Shown here in pieces: positions 1 through 8,499 of a stretch of DNA of 64,000 nt. The position numbers and the translations under genes were made by a program. Location of the stretch: assembly GCA_964035575.1 (NCBI GenBank), contig OZ037869.1, positions 682,001 to 746,000 on the forward strand, in the 5' to 3' direction. This DNA comes from Rhynchopus sp. YZ270_cl-10. Lineage: Eukaryota > Euglenozoa > Diplonemea > Diplonemida > Diplonemidae. The notes beneath the pieces are model-generated. The model saw only the letters and a program-made list of their open reading frames with translations. It did not search any database and was not told the origin of the DNA. Each line of letters starts with the position of its first letter. The first letter of the stretch is position 1.

Positions 1-153
1 ATGGTGTGCGATAATGCGATAATGATTATCGCATGCGACTCGCATCGAGTGTATGCCTAGGGGTACTACATAGTCCCCCTAGGGGGACTCTTTGAGTCCC
101 CCTTTAGGTCCCCCCCAAAGAGTCACTCCCCTCCGGGTGGACTCCACCGTGTA
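1..153. mobile_element. Hairpin-rich edge of an insertion that replaces the 3' end of Cys-rich gene copy 1
   Basis: The other three copies of the neighbouring gene end with the codons for NDDV and a stop, followed by a shared 3' flank. Here homology stops at about position 152 and foreign sequence begins. It holds a palindrome near 10-30 (GCGATAATG then ATTATCGC), the perfect palindrome GTCCCCCTAGGGGGAC at about 82-97, and further CCTAGGGG and AGTCCCC hairpins. CCTAGGGG resembles the ends of the G-flanked elements at 8484-18095. Only one edge lies inside the window, so the family is inference. Confidence 0.5.
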
Positions 154-1596
154 AGCATCATCGTTTTGCAAAAGCCTTTTGTTGGCAAGGTTCCCCCTGT
201 TGGAGAAATATAAGTATGCAAGGACCAGAACTGCTATGGCCAGCACAACAGAAACAACAATCAAAACGTACACAAGAGTGTTATCTGTTGGTGAGCCTGG
301 GGATGGGGTGAGAGGTGCGCTGGTAGTCGGTGTGGATGTGGTAGGTGCAGGGGCGATCTCAGGGAAGGCAATGTGCATCATCAAGTTTATGCACTTGTTA
401 GCCCCTGTCAGTGCACAGTTGGACATTGCCCAGCAGCGGTGCATGCCGCCCTCCGCAACACCCTCAGAGGAGCACGCCCACTCCTCAGTGGGGCCGACGA
501 ATCCACAGTCACGCACATTTGACACACACGCGTGCATCTCACGTTTCAGCTCTTCGATTGCAGGTTTGCCCAGAGAACAGTACACAGAGTGGATACCTGC
601 ACACAGTGCCTGGTTACTCTGGCACTCGTACTCGTACCCACCGTAGTTGCACATGGTACCATTTTTATTACACAGAGAATCGTAACTCTTGTAACAGATG
701 TCGTCAGAGCTGATGCCAACAGGAATTAACTCCAACGGAATAAAGTTGTAGTGTCCACAGTCGTTGACCACTGCAAGAATGCACTGCAGCTGTTGCAGAC
801 ACTCAGCAACGTTGTCATTGCGGTCGTTGCAGAACGCGGTGGCACCTTCGAAGCACTTCTGACTCCCTGAAACGATGCACTGAGGGTTGGGTGCGTGGCT
901 GAGAAACGGGACTTCAAAGTTTGAGTAGTACGGAAACAAGTTCTGCTGCACACCACAGGTGTACGTGACACCCATGGCACAGGAAACTGCTACAGCTTGA
1001 TCAAGACCGCCACCATGTGCTGCGTCTTTGATTCTATCGATGGCGCCCGACCAAGACATTCCGCAGTAGCTCTGTGCTGTTTTGTCTGAGCAACGGTTGA
1101 ACTCATCGACTGGGTAGAATTCTATTTCTTCTCTTGTCTTGAGTCGGTCGATGGGCCAGATCTCACTCTCGAAGCAGATGTTCATGGCGGTCATGATGCA
1201 CTTTATCTGGTCAAGACAGTCGATTGGGTTGGCGCAGAAGCCATTCTCCTCCTTCCATGGGCAGTTCTGGATACGGTTGTACATGCAGTCGTATGCGGCA
1301 GACGACTTGGCTGGTGTCTCCAACCCGGGGAGGTCGAACACATGCAGGTTCTGTGACACTGTGAACTGCTGCAGGCACACAAGCCCATCCCGCATCACGA
1401 TCCATCCCTTCTTCAGACATTGCGAGTCCAGCAAGGTCCCACCGCAGTTCCAGTCAGGCAGCCGTGTGTCAAGGTCTGCAGCCTTCATCGCCTGGTCCAT
1501 GCACTGTGCAAAGGCAGCGTCGTCATTTGTCTGCGGCGTCTTCGTGAAATTATCCCCTGCTGCAACAGCGCACAGCACAGCCATTGAAAGCAGCAT
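79..1596 (-). CDS. Cysteine-rich type I membrane protein, copy 1 (A-type), altered cytoplasmic tail
   Basis: A 505-residue protein. I chose the start at the Met opening a clear signal peptide (MLLSMAVLCAVAAG); the frame stays open 25 codons upstream, but that stretch looks like an intron acceptor (CTTCCACAG). The ectodomain has about 32 cysteines in three loosely repeated segments, N-glycosylation sites (NFT, NGT) and a Thr/Ser/Pro stalk, followed by one membrane span of about 23 residues and a short basic tail. Function unknown; the design fits a cell-surface antigen or receptor. It pairs with copy 3 (shared LKKGW, IQNC, REEIEF). Unlike the other copies it reads on past NDD for about 24 extra residues supplied by the insertion at the window edge, so its tail is new. 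Confidence 0.85.
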   Translation of the reverse strand: MLLSMAVLCAVAAGDNFTKTPQTNDDAAFAQCMDQAMKAADLDTRLPDWNCGGTLLDSQCLKKGWIVMRDGLVCLQQFTVSQNLHVFDLPGLETPAKSSAAYDCMYNRIQNCPWKEENGFCANPIDCLDQIKCIMTAMNICFESEIWPIDRLKTREEIEFYPVDEFNRCSDKTAQSYCGMSWSGAIDRIKDAAHGGGLDQAVAVSCAMGVTYTCGVQQNLFPYYSNFEVPFLSHAPNPQCIVSGSQKCFEGATAFCNDRNDNVAECLQQLQCILAVVNDCGHYNFIPLELIPVGISSDDICYKSYDSLCNKNGTMCNYGGYEYECQSNQALCAGIHSVYCSLGKPAIEELKREMHACVSNVRDCGFVGPTEEWACSSEGVAEGGMHRCWAMSNCALTGANKCINLMMHIAFPEIAPAPTTSTPTTSAPLTPSPGSPTDNTLVYVLIVVSVVLAIAVLVLAYLYFSNRGNLANKRLLQNDDAYTVESTRRGVTLWGGPKGGLKESP

Positions 1597-1677
1597 TGTC
1601 TTGTCCTTTTTGTGTGTAATCACCTGTGGAAGTAGTGAGATCGGGGAGGAAGACACGAAACGTTGTGTCAAGAACCA

Positions 1678-1827
1678 AATCCTTCAAATAAAATGAATTT
1701 CCACAAACTGGACACGCAATTCCTTTGGTAGAGTGTTTGTGTTCTTCAATGCGTTTCAAGACCTCCAATAGGTCCAAGCACTGCAGATGTGTACAGGACC
1801 GGGATTTTGTTGGGATTTTTATCTTTG
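1678..1827 (-). pseudogene. Truncated SP-RING (PIAS/Siz-type SUMO ligase) fragment upstream of copy 1
   Basis: Read on the minus strand, this matches the SP-RING part of the longer fragment at 7690-8119: LDLLEVLKRIEEHKHSTKG followed by ACPVCGNSF. The upstream CTHLQC zinc-ligand segment is present but everything before it is missing: relative to the longer copy about 290 bp are deleted, starting right at a possible splice acceptor (GGCAG). It lies directly upstream of gene copy 1 in a different frame, and I see no way to join it to that gene. A relic of a duplicated gene piece. Confidence 0.7.
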
Positions 1828-2127
1828 TCTACCTGCCACTCTAAAGACTTTCGTATTTTAGTGGAATGGGGCTGAGGAGGAAGGGGAGGCGTGAGATGAA
1901 ATGTTGAAAAGGTTGATGGGGAAGTGGAGGGGTGGCATGGTTCTCTTTTTTTTGCTTGTAAACTTTCCTAGCTTCTCTCTTTGTGAGGCAGTGGTAAAGT
2001 CGACAATAAGAGTGGGAAAAATACAGACAAAGACAAAGGGGATAGAGGGCGAGTTGCTTATTACGATATCAGTGCCAGCTGGAGCTCGTAACATCCGTTT
2101 CGCCCGGACTTCAAAATATTTGGGGTG

Positions 2128-2165
2128 GCTTAGGGGGAAAAGTTAATACGATGAATCTAAGCCAA
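2128..2165. other. Empty target site matching the 9.6 kb insertion in unit 2
   Basis: The sequence GGCTTAGGGGGAAAAG followed by TTAATACGATGAATC lines up with the two flanks of the element chain in unit 2: CCTTGGGG... on its left (8481) and ...GGGGGAAATTACATACGATG on its right (18091). A five-G run here corresponds to the G-tracts that border the insertion there. This shows the pre-insertion target was a short TTAGGGGG run. Confidence 0.7.
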
Positions 2166-2604
2166 AGCAACAGAGAATTAAGAACGAAACCAGTACTTCT
2201 CAAATGGGTCTGTACTATTGAGCAGGTCCACTATTCAGGGAGGTCTACTATTTGACCCCCCAGTAAATAGAAGATGGCGACATGTTGGGTACAGACACGG
2301 TTGAGTCGGAGGACAGGATACAGGTACAAAAAAACATCGTGGGTAACATGACCGAATGCCCCAGTGTTCTCGTGAGGTTGGTGCACGATGCGAAGTCGTC
2401 ACGAGCAATATTTAGTGGTCTGGGTAAAGTGGCGGCTTTTCATACGCATGTTTGTTGTATTCCTGTATTTATTCGGTGACTTCAGAGATGATTTGATCTC
2501 GCAACAATTGGGTGGGAAGGGTGGGAGCGTGGGCGCAGAGGATAACATAGTGTTACCACAGCGAAACAAACGAGGAATAATGATAAAGAAGAACAAGAAA
2601 ACAT

Positions 2605-4053
2605 CTAAACATCGTCGCGTTGCAAAAACCTTTTGTTGGCAAGGTTCCCCCTGGTGACGAACCATAAGTAGTATGCAAGGACCAGAACTGCTATGGCCAG
2701 CACAACAGAAACAACAATCAAAACGTACACAAGAGTGTTATCTGTTGGCGAGCCTGGGGATGGGGTGAGAGGTGCGCTGGTAGTCGGTGTGGATGTGGTA
2801 GGTGCAGGGGCGATCTCAGGGAAGGCAATGTGCATCATCAAGTTTATGCACTTGTTAGCCCCTGTTAGTGCACAGTTGGACATTGCCCAGCAACGGTGCA
2901 TGCCGCCCTCCGCAACACCCTCAGAGGAGCACGCCCACTCCTCAGTGGGGCCGACGAATCCACAGATACGCACATTTGACACACACGCGTGCATCTCACG
3001 TTTCAGCTCTTCAATTGCAGGTTTGCCCAGAGAACAGTACACAGAGTGGATACCTGCACACAGTGCCTGGTTACTCTGGCACTCGTACTCGTACCCACCA
3101 TAGTTGCACATGGTACCATTTTTATTACACAGAGAATTGTAACTCTTGTAACAGATGTCGTCAGAGCTGATGCCAACAGGAATTAACTCCAACGGAATAA
3201 AGTTGTAGTGTCCACAGTCGTTGACCACTGCAAGAATGCACTGCAGCTGTTGCAGACACTCAGCAACGTTGTCATTGCGGTCGTTGCAGAACGCGGTGGC
3301 ACCTTCGAAGCACTTCTGACTCCCTGAAACGATGCACTGAGGGTTGGGTGCGTGGCTGAGAAACGGGACTTCAAAGTTTGAGTAGTACGGAAACAAGTTC
3401 TGCTGCACACCACAGGTGTACGTGACACCCATGGCACAGGAAATTGCCACTGTGTGATTAAGACCGCCACCGTGCGCTGCGTCTTGGATTCTATCGATGG
3501 CGTCCGACCAAGACATTCCGCAGTAGCTCTGTGCTGTTTTGTCTGAGCAACGGTTGAACTCATCGACTGGGTAGAATTCCATTTCTTCTCTTGTCTTGAG
3601 TCGGTCGATGGGCCAGATCTCACTCTCGAAGCAGATGTTCATAGCAGTCATGATGCACTTTATCTGGTCAAGACAGTCGATTGGGTTGGCGCAGAAGCCA
3701 TTCTCCTCCTTCCATGGGCAGTTCTTGATACGGTTGTACATGCAGTCGTATGCAGCAGACGACTTGGCTGGTGTCTCCAACCCGGGGAGGTCGAACACAT
3801 GCAGGTTCTGTGACACTGTGAACTGCTGCAGGCACACAAGCCCATCCCGCATCACGATCCATCCCTTCTCCAAACATTGCGAGTCCAGCAAGGTCCCACC
3901 GCAGTTCCAGTCAGGAAGCGATGTGTCAAGGTCTGCAGCCTTCATCGCCTGGTCCATGCACTGTGCAAAGGCAGCGTCGTCATTTGTCTGCGGCGTCTTC
4001 GTGAAATTATCCCCTGCTGCAACAGCGCACAGCACAGCCATTGAAAGCAGCAT
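2605..4053 (-). CDS. Cysteine-rich type I membrane protein, copy 2 (B-type)
   Basis: A 482-residue protein with the same layout: signal peptide, about 32-cysteine ectodomain, Thr/Ser/Pro stalk, one membrane span, short tail ending LQRDDV. It differs from the A-type at IKNC, REEMEF, GLNHTVAIS and NVRICGF, and the segment after the span reads YYLWFVTRGN rather than YLYFSNRGN, a variant shared with copy 3 and suggesting gene conversion. A possible 5' intron acceptor (CTTCCACAG) lies 30 bp before the start. Upstream sequence differs from A-type copies beyond about 50 bp, so the subtypes probably have different promoters. Function unknown. Confidence 0.85.
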   Translation of the reverse strand: MLLSMAVLCAVAAGDNFTKTPQTNDDAAFAQCMDQAMKAADLDTSLPDWNCGGTLLDSQCLEKGWIVMRDGLVCLQQFTVSQNLHVFDLPGLETPAKSSAAYDCMYNRIKNCPWKEENGFCANPIDCLDQIKCIMTAMNICFESEIWPIDRLKTREEMEFYPVDEFNRCSDKTAQSYCGMSWSDAIDRIQDAAHGGGLNHTVAISCAMGVTYTCGVQQNLFPYYSNFEVPFLSHAPNPQCIVSGSQKCFEGATAFCNDRNDNVAECLQQLQCILAVVNDCGHYNFIPLELIPVGISSDDICYKSYNSLCNKNGTMCNYGGYEYECQSNQALCAGIHSVYCSLGKPAIEELKREMHACVSNVRICGFVGPTEEWACSSEGVAEGGMHRCWAMSNCALTGANKCINLMMHIAFPEIAPAPTTSTPTTSAPLTPSPGSPTDNTLVYVLIVVSVVLAIAVLVLAYYLWFVTRGNLANKRFLQRDDV

Positions 4054-4318
4054 TGTCTTGTCCTTTTTGTGTGTAATCACCTGTGGAAGTATTGAAATCG
4101 GGGAGGAAATATTAGACAGAAACTGCTTTGAAGCACCTCAGGCATAATGGATGGATGTCAGGAAACGACACGTTCACGTGTGGCAGAGGGTTGGGCGATA
4201 GAGAGGTAACCTTTATTCCGCGAGCACGTCTGTAAGACATGAAATGACATCAGGTGGCTTGGTGAGAAAAAAGGGCATCTGAGTATAGAAGCGTGAAGCA
4301 GGTGTAAAATGAAGAAAT

Positions 4319-4360
4319 GTTTATAAGATATCCCTAAGCCTGTCGTGCTTAGCCACCTTG
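4319..4360. repeat. Dispersed repeat family I (AAGATGA...CTAAGCC...TTAGTCACCTT)
   Basis: TTATAAGATATCCCTAAGCC, a short variable centre, then GTGCTTAGCCACCTTG. Related copies that I can see lie at 18105-18146, 18570-18609, 30221-30272, 33868-33902, 41316-41364, 57365-57402, 57415-57449 and 57468-57510, with weaker ones at 25271-25310 and 40726-40770. CTAAG pairs with CTTAG around the centre, so a small hairpin is possible. Copies lie in spacers and in introns. Confidence 0.55.
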
Positions 4361-4370
4361 ATCACAATCG

Positions 4371-5020
4371 TCATCGTACAGCATCAGCTGTGTAAAATTG
4401 CACAAATGCGGGGAGGATGCCAAATACCCAGCCAGAGTCTATTTTATCCCAATCCAACAACAATGACAAAGCGTGAAGACAATAAATATAATGGAAGAAT
4501 AATAAATTGAGGTTTTGTGAGGCACTCAACGAGTGTGCCAGCTCTGTGGAGTCACGGAGCCACCAACACTCCCCAGCCTTTTTCCTGCGCTTCAAGTAAA
4601 ACTCGCGTACGCGACTAGGGTGCGCAGAATTTTTGCAAGGAACACATAAAACGCAAATAAAGATAAACAAACCTACGAATGGGCAGAAATCATCACTACT
4701 GTGAGTGAGACTAGCACAAAGATTACCAAAACATGCCACAGGGAGTGGTACGTACTGAACAAGAAGCTGTATGACACCCTGAACACCACCTGACCACAGC
4801 TTCAAAGATACAAGGCCATTCAACGGGTGGAACACACTGAAAACAAAAGACACAAATTAGGGAGGGAGGGAACCGATAAAAATTACTTCACAACAAAAAG
4901 GTGTGAGGGAGAAGAAAGGGAATAAAAACGGGGAAAAATCCAATGTTTTTCTGAATGTGCTGTAGTTGGGGTGGTGAGAATAAAACAGTTCTAAGAGAAG
5001 TTCCTGCGTCGGTTTTCTTT
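4371..5020. other. Spacer upstream of copy 2 with no recognised gene
   Basis: Open frames here have no family resemblance or steady codon bias. The stretch 4445-4570 is one arm of a direct repeat whose other arm is 5322-5436: both hold CCAATCCAACAACAATGACA, TTGAGGTTT, GGCACT, AACGAGTGTGCC and AGTCACGGAGCCACCAACAC. Nothing else recognised. Confidence 0.5.
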
Positions 5021-5317
5021 TACCGTCTTCGTAAAAATGTTCGATCGCAAAAAAGGACGAACTTCCAGAAAAATCCTGAAAAGGACGAACTTTATTACGG
5101 TCGAACATGTTTGCGGTATTTTTTTGTGATAGTGGTGTGGCCCGCCCCAAAAATTCAAAAAAATGCCCCAAAAACCGGGTTTCGGGCCACACCACTATCA
5201 CAAAAAAAATTCTACCACCAACTGTACTAATGTTCGACCGTAAAAAAGGACGAACTTCCAGAAAAATCCGGAAAAGGACGAACATTAGTTCGATCGAACA
5301 TTTTTACGAAGACGGTA
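5021..5317. mobile_element. MITE-like element with TA target duplication
   Basis: Terminal inverted repeats of about 25 bp: CCGTCTTCGTAAAAATG at the left (5023) and its reverse complement CATTTTTACGAAGACGG ending at 5315. Both ends are flanked by TA, as in Tc1/mariner-type elements. The interior is itself a near-palindrome: GGACGAACTTCCAGAAAAATCC occurs in related form on both sides, and a 62 bp stem (5133-5194) of TGGTGTGGCCCG against CGGGCCACACCA lies at the centre. No coding capacity. Confidence 0.8.
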
Positions 5318-5439
5318 GTTATTTCCCAATCCAACAACAATGACAATAAATATAATCACAGATTAATAAATTGAGGTTTGTTAGGCACTAAACGAGTGTG
5401 CCGGCTCTGTTGAGTCACGGAGCCACCAACACTGTTCCG

Positions 5440-5900
5440 GGAGAACTGCCATATGCGACGAGAACCAGAAAAAAAAACCCCCTCTAAGACTAAGAACAAC
5501 AGAAGAGCGTCACAAAAGAAGGTGCCCCCCAGGAAACATAAAAGACCGACACGTTTGACAAACTACCCTACCGGGTGTCCATGTCCGCCACCATGTACCC
5601 CGTTGTCACATGGTGCGTGCACACATCTCCGTTCGCACATATCACCCACCAACTCCGCAATCAACAGACTTTCACCCGGGTGGGAAGAGCGTAGCTTTCG
5701 TTGCCTCGACTCAGCTGTTCCATTGTCGTGGAACACCTCGAGAGCAACCCAACAACGCATCCGCCGCAATCAGCGCTGCCGCCAGCTCTCTCCGCCTGAC
5801 TGGGGTGGGGGGCTTGCAGCAGCAGCAGCAGAGTATCTCCGTCCACTTCCATGAGACACGCAACAACACCACGGGTTAAAGCACCGCTAGCGCCCCAACG
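5440..5900. other. GC-richer island of possible coding origin, unassigned
   Basis: Composition shifts towards GC relative to the flanks and long frames are open on both strands (for example minus 5769-5563). A CAG/CTG run lies at 5817-5831. I recognise no protein family and see no clear splice structure. It may be a degraded exon, but this is a guess. Confidence 0.25.
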
Positions 5901-6183
5901 TCACTCACACCCGACCAGATGTGCAATGTGGGATTCTCTGGTTTTCTTAAGGAAATCGTGAAATCAAAAAATTTTTGTACCTCGAAAAACCTCGAAAATA
6001 CCGGGTGTGAGGGTGTGGATTAAGCGCATCCCCTGGTACTGTGGACAAGAAACAAAAAAAAAATACTTCTCTACCCAGTAAGAAACAAAATTATGATTTG
6101 AAATGCGAAAGCCCTCTCGTGACAGTGTACCCAAACCAAACGAACCAAAAAAGCTTGAATAATGACAAATAAAAACAAAACAT

Positions 6184-7632
6184 CTAAACATCATCGTTTT
6201 GCAAAAGCCTTGTGTTGGCAAGGTTCCCCCTGGTGACGAACCATAAGTAGTATGCAAGGACCAGAACTGCTATGGCCAGCACAACAGAAACAACAATCAA
6301 AACGTACACAAGAGTGTTATCTGTTGGCGAGCCTGGGGATGGGGTGAGAGGTGCGCTGGTAGTCGGTGTGGATGTGGTAGGTGCAGGGGCGATCTCAGGG
6401 AAGGCAATGTGCATCATCAAGTTTATGCACTTGTTAGCCCCTGTTAGTGCACAGTTGGACATTGCCCAGCAACGGTGCATGCCGCCCTCCGCAACACCCT
6501 CAGAGGAGCACGCCCACTCCTCAGTGGGGCCGACGAATCCACAGTCACGCACATTTGACACACACGCGTGCATCTCACGTTTCAGCTCTTCAATTGCAGG
6601 TTTGCCCAGAGAACAGTACACAGAGTGGATACCTGCACACAGTGCCTGGTTACTCTGGCACTCGTACTCGTACCCACCGTAGTTGCACATGGTACCATTT
6701 TTATTACACAGAGAATTGTAACTCTTGTAACAGATGTCGTCAGAGCTGATGCCAACAGGAATTAACTCCAACGGAATAAAGTTGTAGTGTCCACAGTCGT
6801 TGACCACTGCAAGAATGCACTGCAGCTGCTGCAGACACTCAGCAACGTTGTCATTGCGGTCGTTGCAGAACGCGGTGGCACCTTCGAAGCACTTCTGACT
6901 GCCTGAAACGATGCACTGAGGGTTGGGTGCGTGGCTGAGAAACGGGACTTCAAAGTTTGAGTAGTACGGAAACAAGTTCTGCTGCACACCACAGGTGTAC
7001 GTGACACCCATGGCACAGGAAACTGCTACAGCTTGATCAAGACCGCCACCATGTGCTGCGTCTTTGATTCTATCGATGGCGCCCGACCAAGACATTCCGC
7101 AGTAGCTCTGTGCTGTTTTGTCTGAGCAACGGTTGAACTCATCGACTGGGTAGAATTCTATTTCTTCTCTTGTCTTGAGTCGGTCGATGGGCCAGATCTC
7201 ACTCTCGAAGCAGATGTTCATGGCGGTCATGATGCACTTTATCTGGTCAAGACAGTCGATTGGGTTGGCGCAGAAGCCATTCTCCTCCTTCCATGGGCAG
7301 TTCTGGATACGGTTGTACATGCAGTCGTATGCGGCAGACGACTTGGCTGGTGTCTCCAACCCGGGGAGGTCGAACACATGCAGGTTCTGTGACACTGTGA
7401 ACTGCTGCAGGCACACAAGCCCATCCCGCATCACGATCCATCCCTTCTTCAGACATTGCGAGTCCAGCAAGGTCCCACCGCAGTTCCAGTCAGGCAGCCG
7501 TGTGTCAAGGTCTGCAGCCTTCATCGCCTGGTCCATGCACTGTGCAAAGGCAGCGTCGTCATTTGTCTGCGGCGTCTTCGTGAAATTATCCCCTGCTGCA
7601 ACAGCGCACAGCACAGCCATTGAAAGCAGCAT
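6184..7632 (-). CDS. Cysteine-rich type I membrane protein, copy 3 (A-type)
   Basis: A 482-residue protein, almost identical to copy 1 through the ectodomain but with the normal tail ending LLQNDDV and a stop. Signal peptide at 1-14, membrane span at roughly 440-462. Three ectodomain segments repeat the spacing seen in ECLQQLQCILAVVNDC, DCLDQIKCIMTAMNIC and MHACVSNVRDC. The SP-RING fragment at 7690-8119 stands immediately upstream on the same strand. A likely surface protein of unknown role. The frame extends 25 codons upstream, but the signal peptide argues for the start given. Confidence 0.85.
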   Translation of the reverse strand: MLLSMAVLCAVAAGDNFTKTPQTNDDAAFAQCMDQAMKAADLDTRLPDWNCGGTLLDSQCLKKGWIVMRDGLVCLQQFTVSQNLHVFDLPGLETPAKSSAAYDCMYNRIQNCPWKEENGFCANPIDCLDQIKCIMTAMNICFESEIWPIDRLKTREEIEFYPVDEFNRCSDKTAQSYCGMSWSGAIDRIKDAAHGGGLDQAVAVSCAMGVTYTCGVQQNLFPYYSNFEVPFLSHAPNPQCIVSGSQKCFEGATAFCNDRNDNVAECLQQLQCILAVVNDCGHYNFIPLELIPVGISSDDICYKSYNSLCNKNGTMCNYGGYEYECQSNQALCAGIHSVYCSLGKPAIEELKREMHACVSNVRDCGFVGPTEEWACSSEGVAEGGMHRCWAMSNCALTGANKCINLMMHIAFPEIAPAPTTSTPTTSAPLTPSPGSPTDNTLVYVLIVVSVVLAIAVLVLAYYLWFVTRGNLANTRLLQNDDV

Positions 7633-7689
7633 TGTCTTGTCCTTTTTGTGTGTAATCACCTGTGGAAGTATTGAGATCGGGGAGGAAAA

Positions 7690-8119
7690 CACGAAACGTT
7701 GTGCCAAGAACCAAATCCTTCAAATAAAATGAATTTCCACAAACCGGACACGCAATTCCTTTGGTAGAGTGTTTGTGTTCTTCAATGCGTTTCAAGACCT
7801 CCAATAGGTCCAAGCACTGCAGATGTGTACAGGACCGGGATTTTGTTGGGATTTTTATCTTTGCCCACGTTGCTGGGTCGCGGACCTGAAGCACCGCTGA
7901 GTCCCCTGTAACTGAAAGCCCCTCTACGGAGTTGACCGCAGTCTGCTTCTGCAACTCAGCATTGGAGACCTGCGGCAGACGTTGTATCAAACAGTTTTGT
8001 GTGTCCTCCGAGGACAGCACCTTGGAAGACGCCCTGAGCACCACAACCACAGAGAACGGAGTAGCTGCCTTGATGTTCGACGCAGTACGTGTATCGACAG
8101 AGTAGGTCGAGGACGGGAC
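7690..8119 (-). pseudogene. PINIT-end plus SP-RING exon of a PIAS/Siz-like SUMO E3 ligase
   Basis: Opens after a possible splice acceptor (GTAGCAG) and reads STYSVDTRTASNIKAATPFS, VVVVLRASSKVL, then KIKIPTKSRSCTHLQCLDLL and STKGIACPVCGNSFYLKDLV. This matches the end of the PINIT region and the SP-RING of PIAS/Siz proteins, whose zinc ligands are the Cys and His of CTHLQC and the two Cys of CPVC; all are intact. In the family this domain recruits the SUMO-charged E2. No other exon of such a gene is visible. The frame runs on into the 5' flank of Cys-rich copy 3 but not in phase with it. A captured exon or relic, possibly supplying the promoter of the A-type genes. Confidence 0.7.
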
Positions 8120-8499
8120 CTGCTACTCTAAAGACTTTCGTATTTTAGTGGAATGGAGCGGAGGAGGAAGGGAAGGTGTGAGAGATGAGATGTTGAAAAG
8201 GTTGATGGGGAAGTGGAGGGGTGGTATCGTGAAGTTTCTTGATCTAGCTGTCATACACAGACTTTATCAAGGAATAATTTTTTTTTCCCTCCCTTTTTGC
8301 TTGGAGACTTTCCTGCTCTCTCTCTCTCTTTGTGAGGCAGTGGAAAAGTCGAAAACAAGAGAAAAAAAATCCCAAGACAAAAACAAAGGGGGTAGAAGGG
8401 CGAGAAAATTATTACGATTCCAGTGACGACTGGTGCTTGTAATATTCGTGTCGCCCGGACTTTAAATTATTTGGGGTGTCCTTGGGGGGGGGGGGGGGG

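Larger units (their letters stand above)
1..6183. repeat. Tandem duplication, unit 1 (A-type gene plus B-type gene)
   Basis: Gene copies 1 and 2 with their flanks match copies 3 and 4 pairwise. Copy 1 and copy 3 share an upstream SP-RING fragment and spacer (1680-2165 against 7700-8483 plus 18096-18120). Copies 2 and 4 share a different upstream flank (4130-4300 against 20880-21065). The spacer downstream also matches: the motif GGATAACATAGTGTTA near 2541 recurs near 18420. The order A-B-A-B with matched flanks is best explained by duplication of a 6.1 kb two-gene unit, of which this is the compact copy. Confidence 0.75.

Noticed and set aside
7586-7707. Fusion of the SP-RING frame to the Cys-rich protein
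   Set aside because: The frames are out of phase, and the plausible small intron between them (33 bp) would not change the phase.
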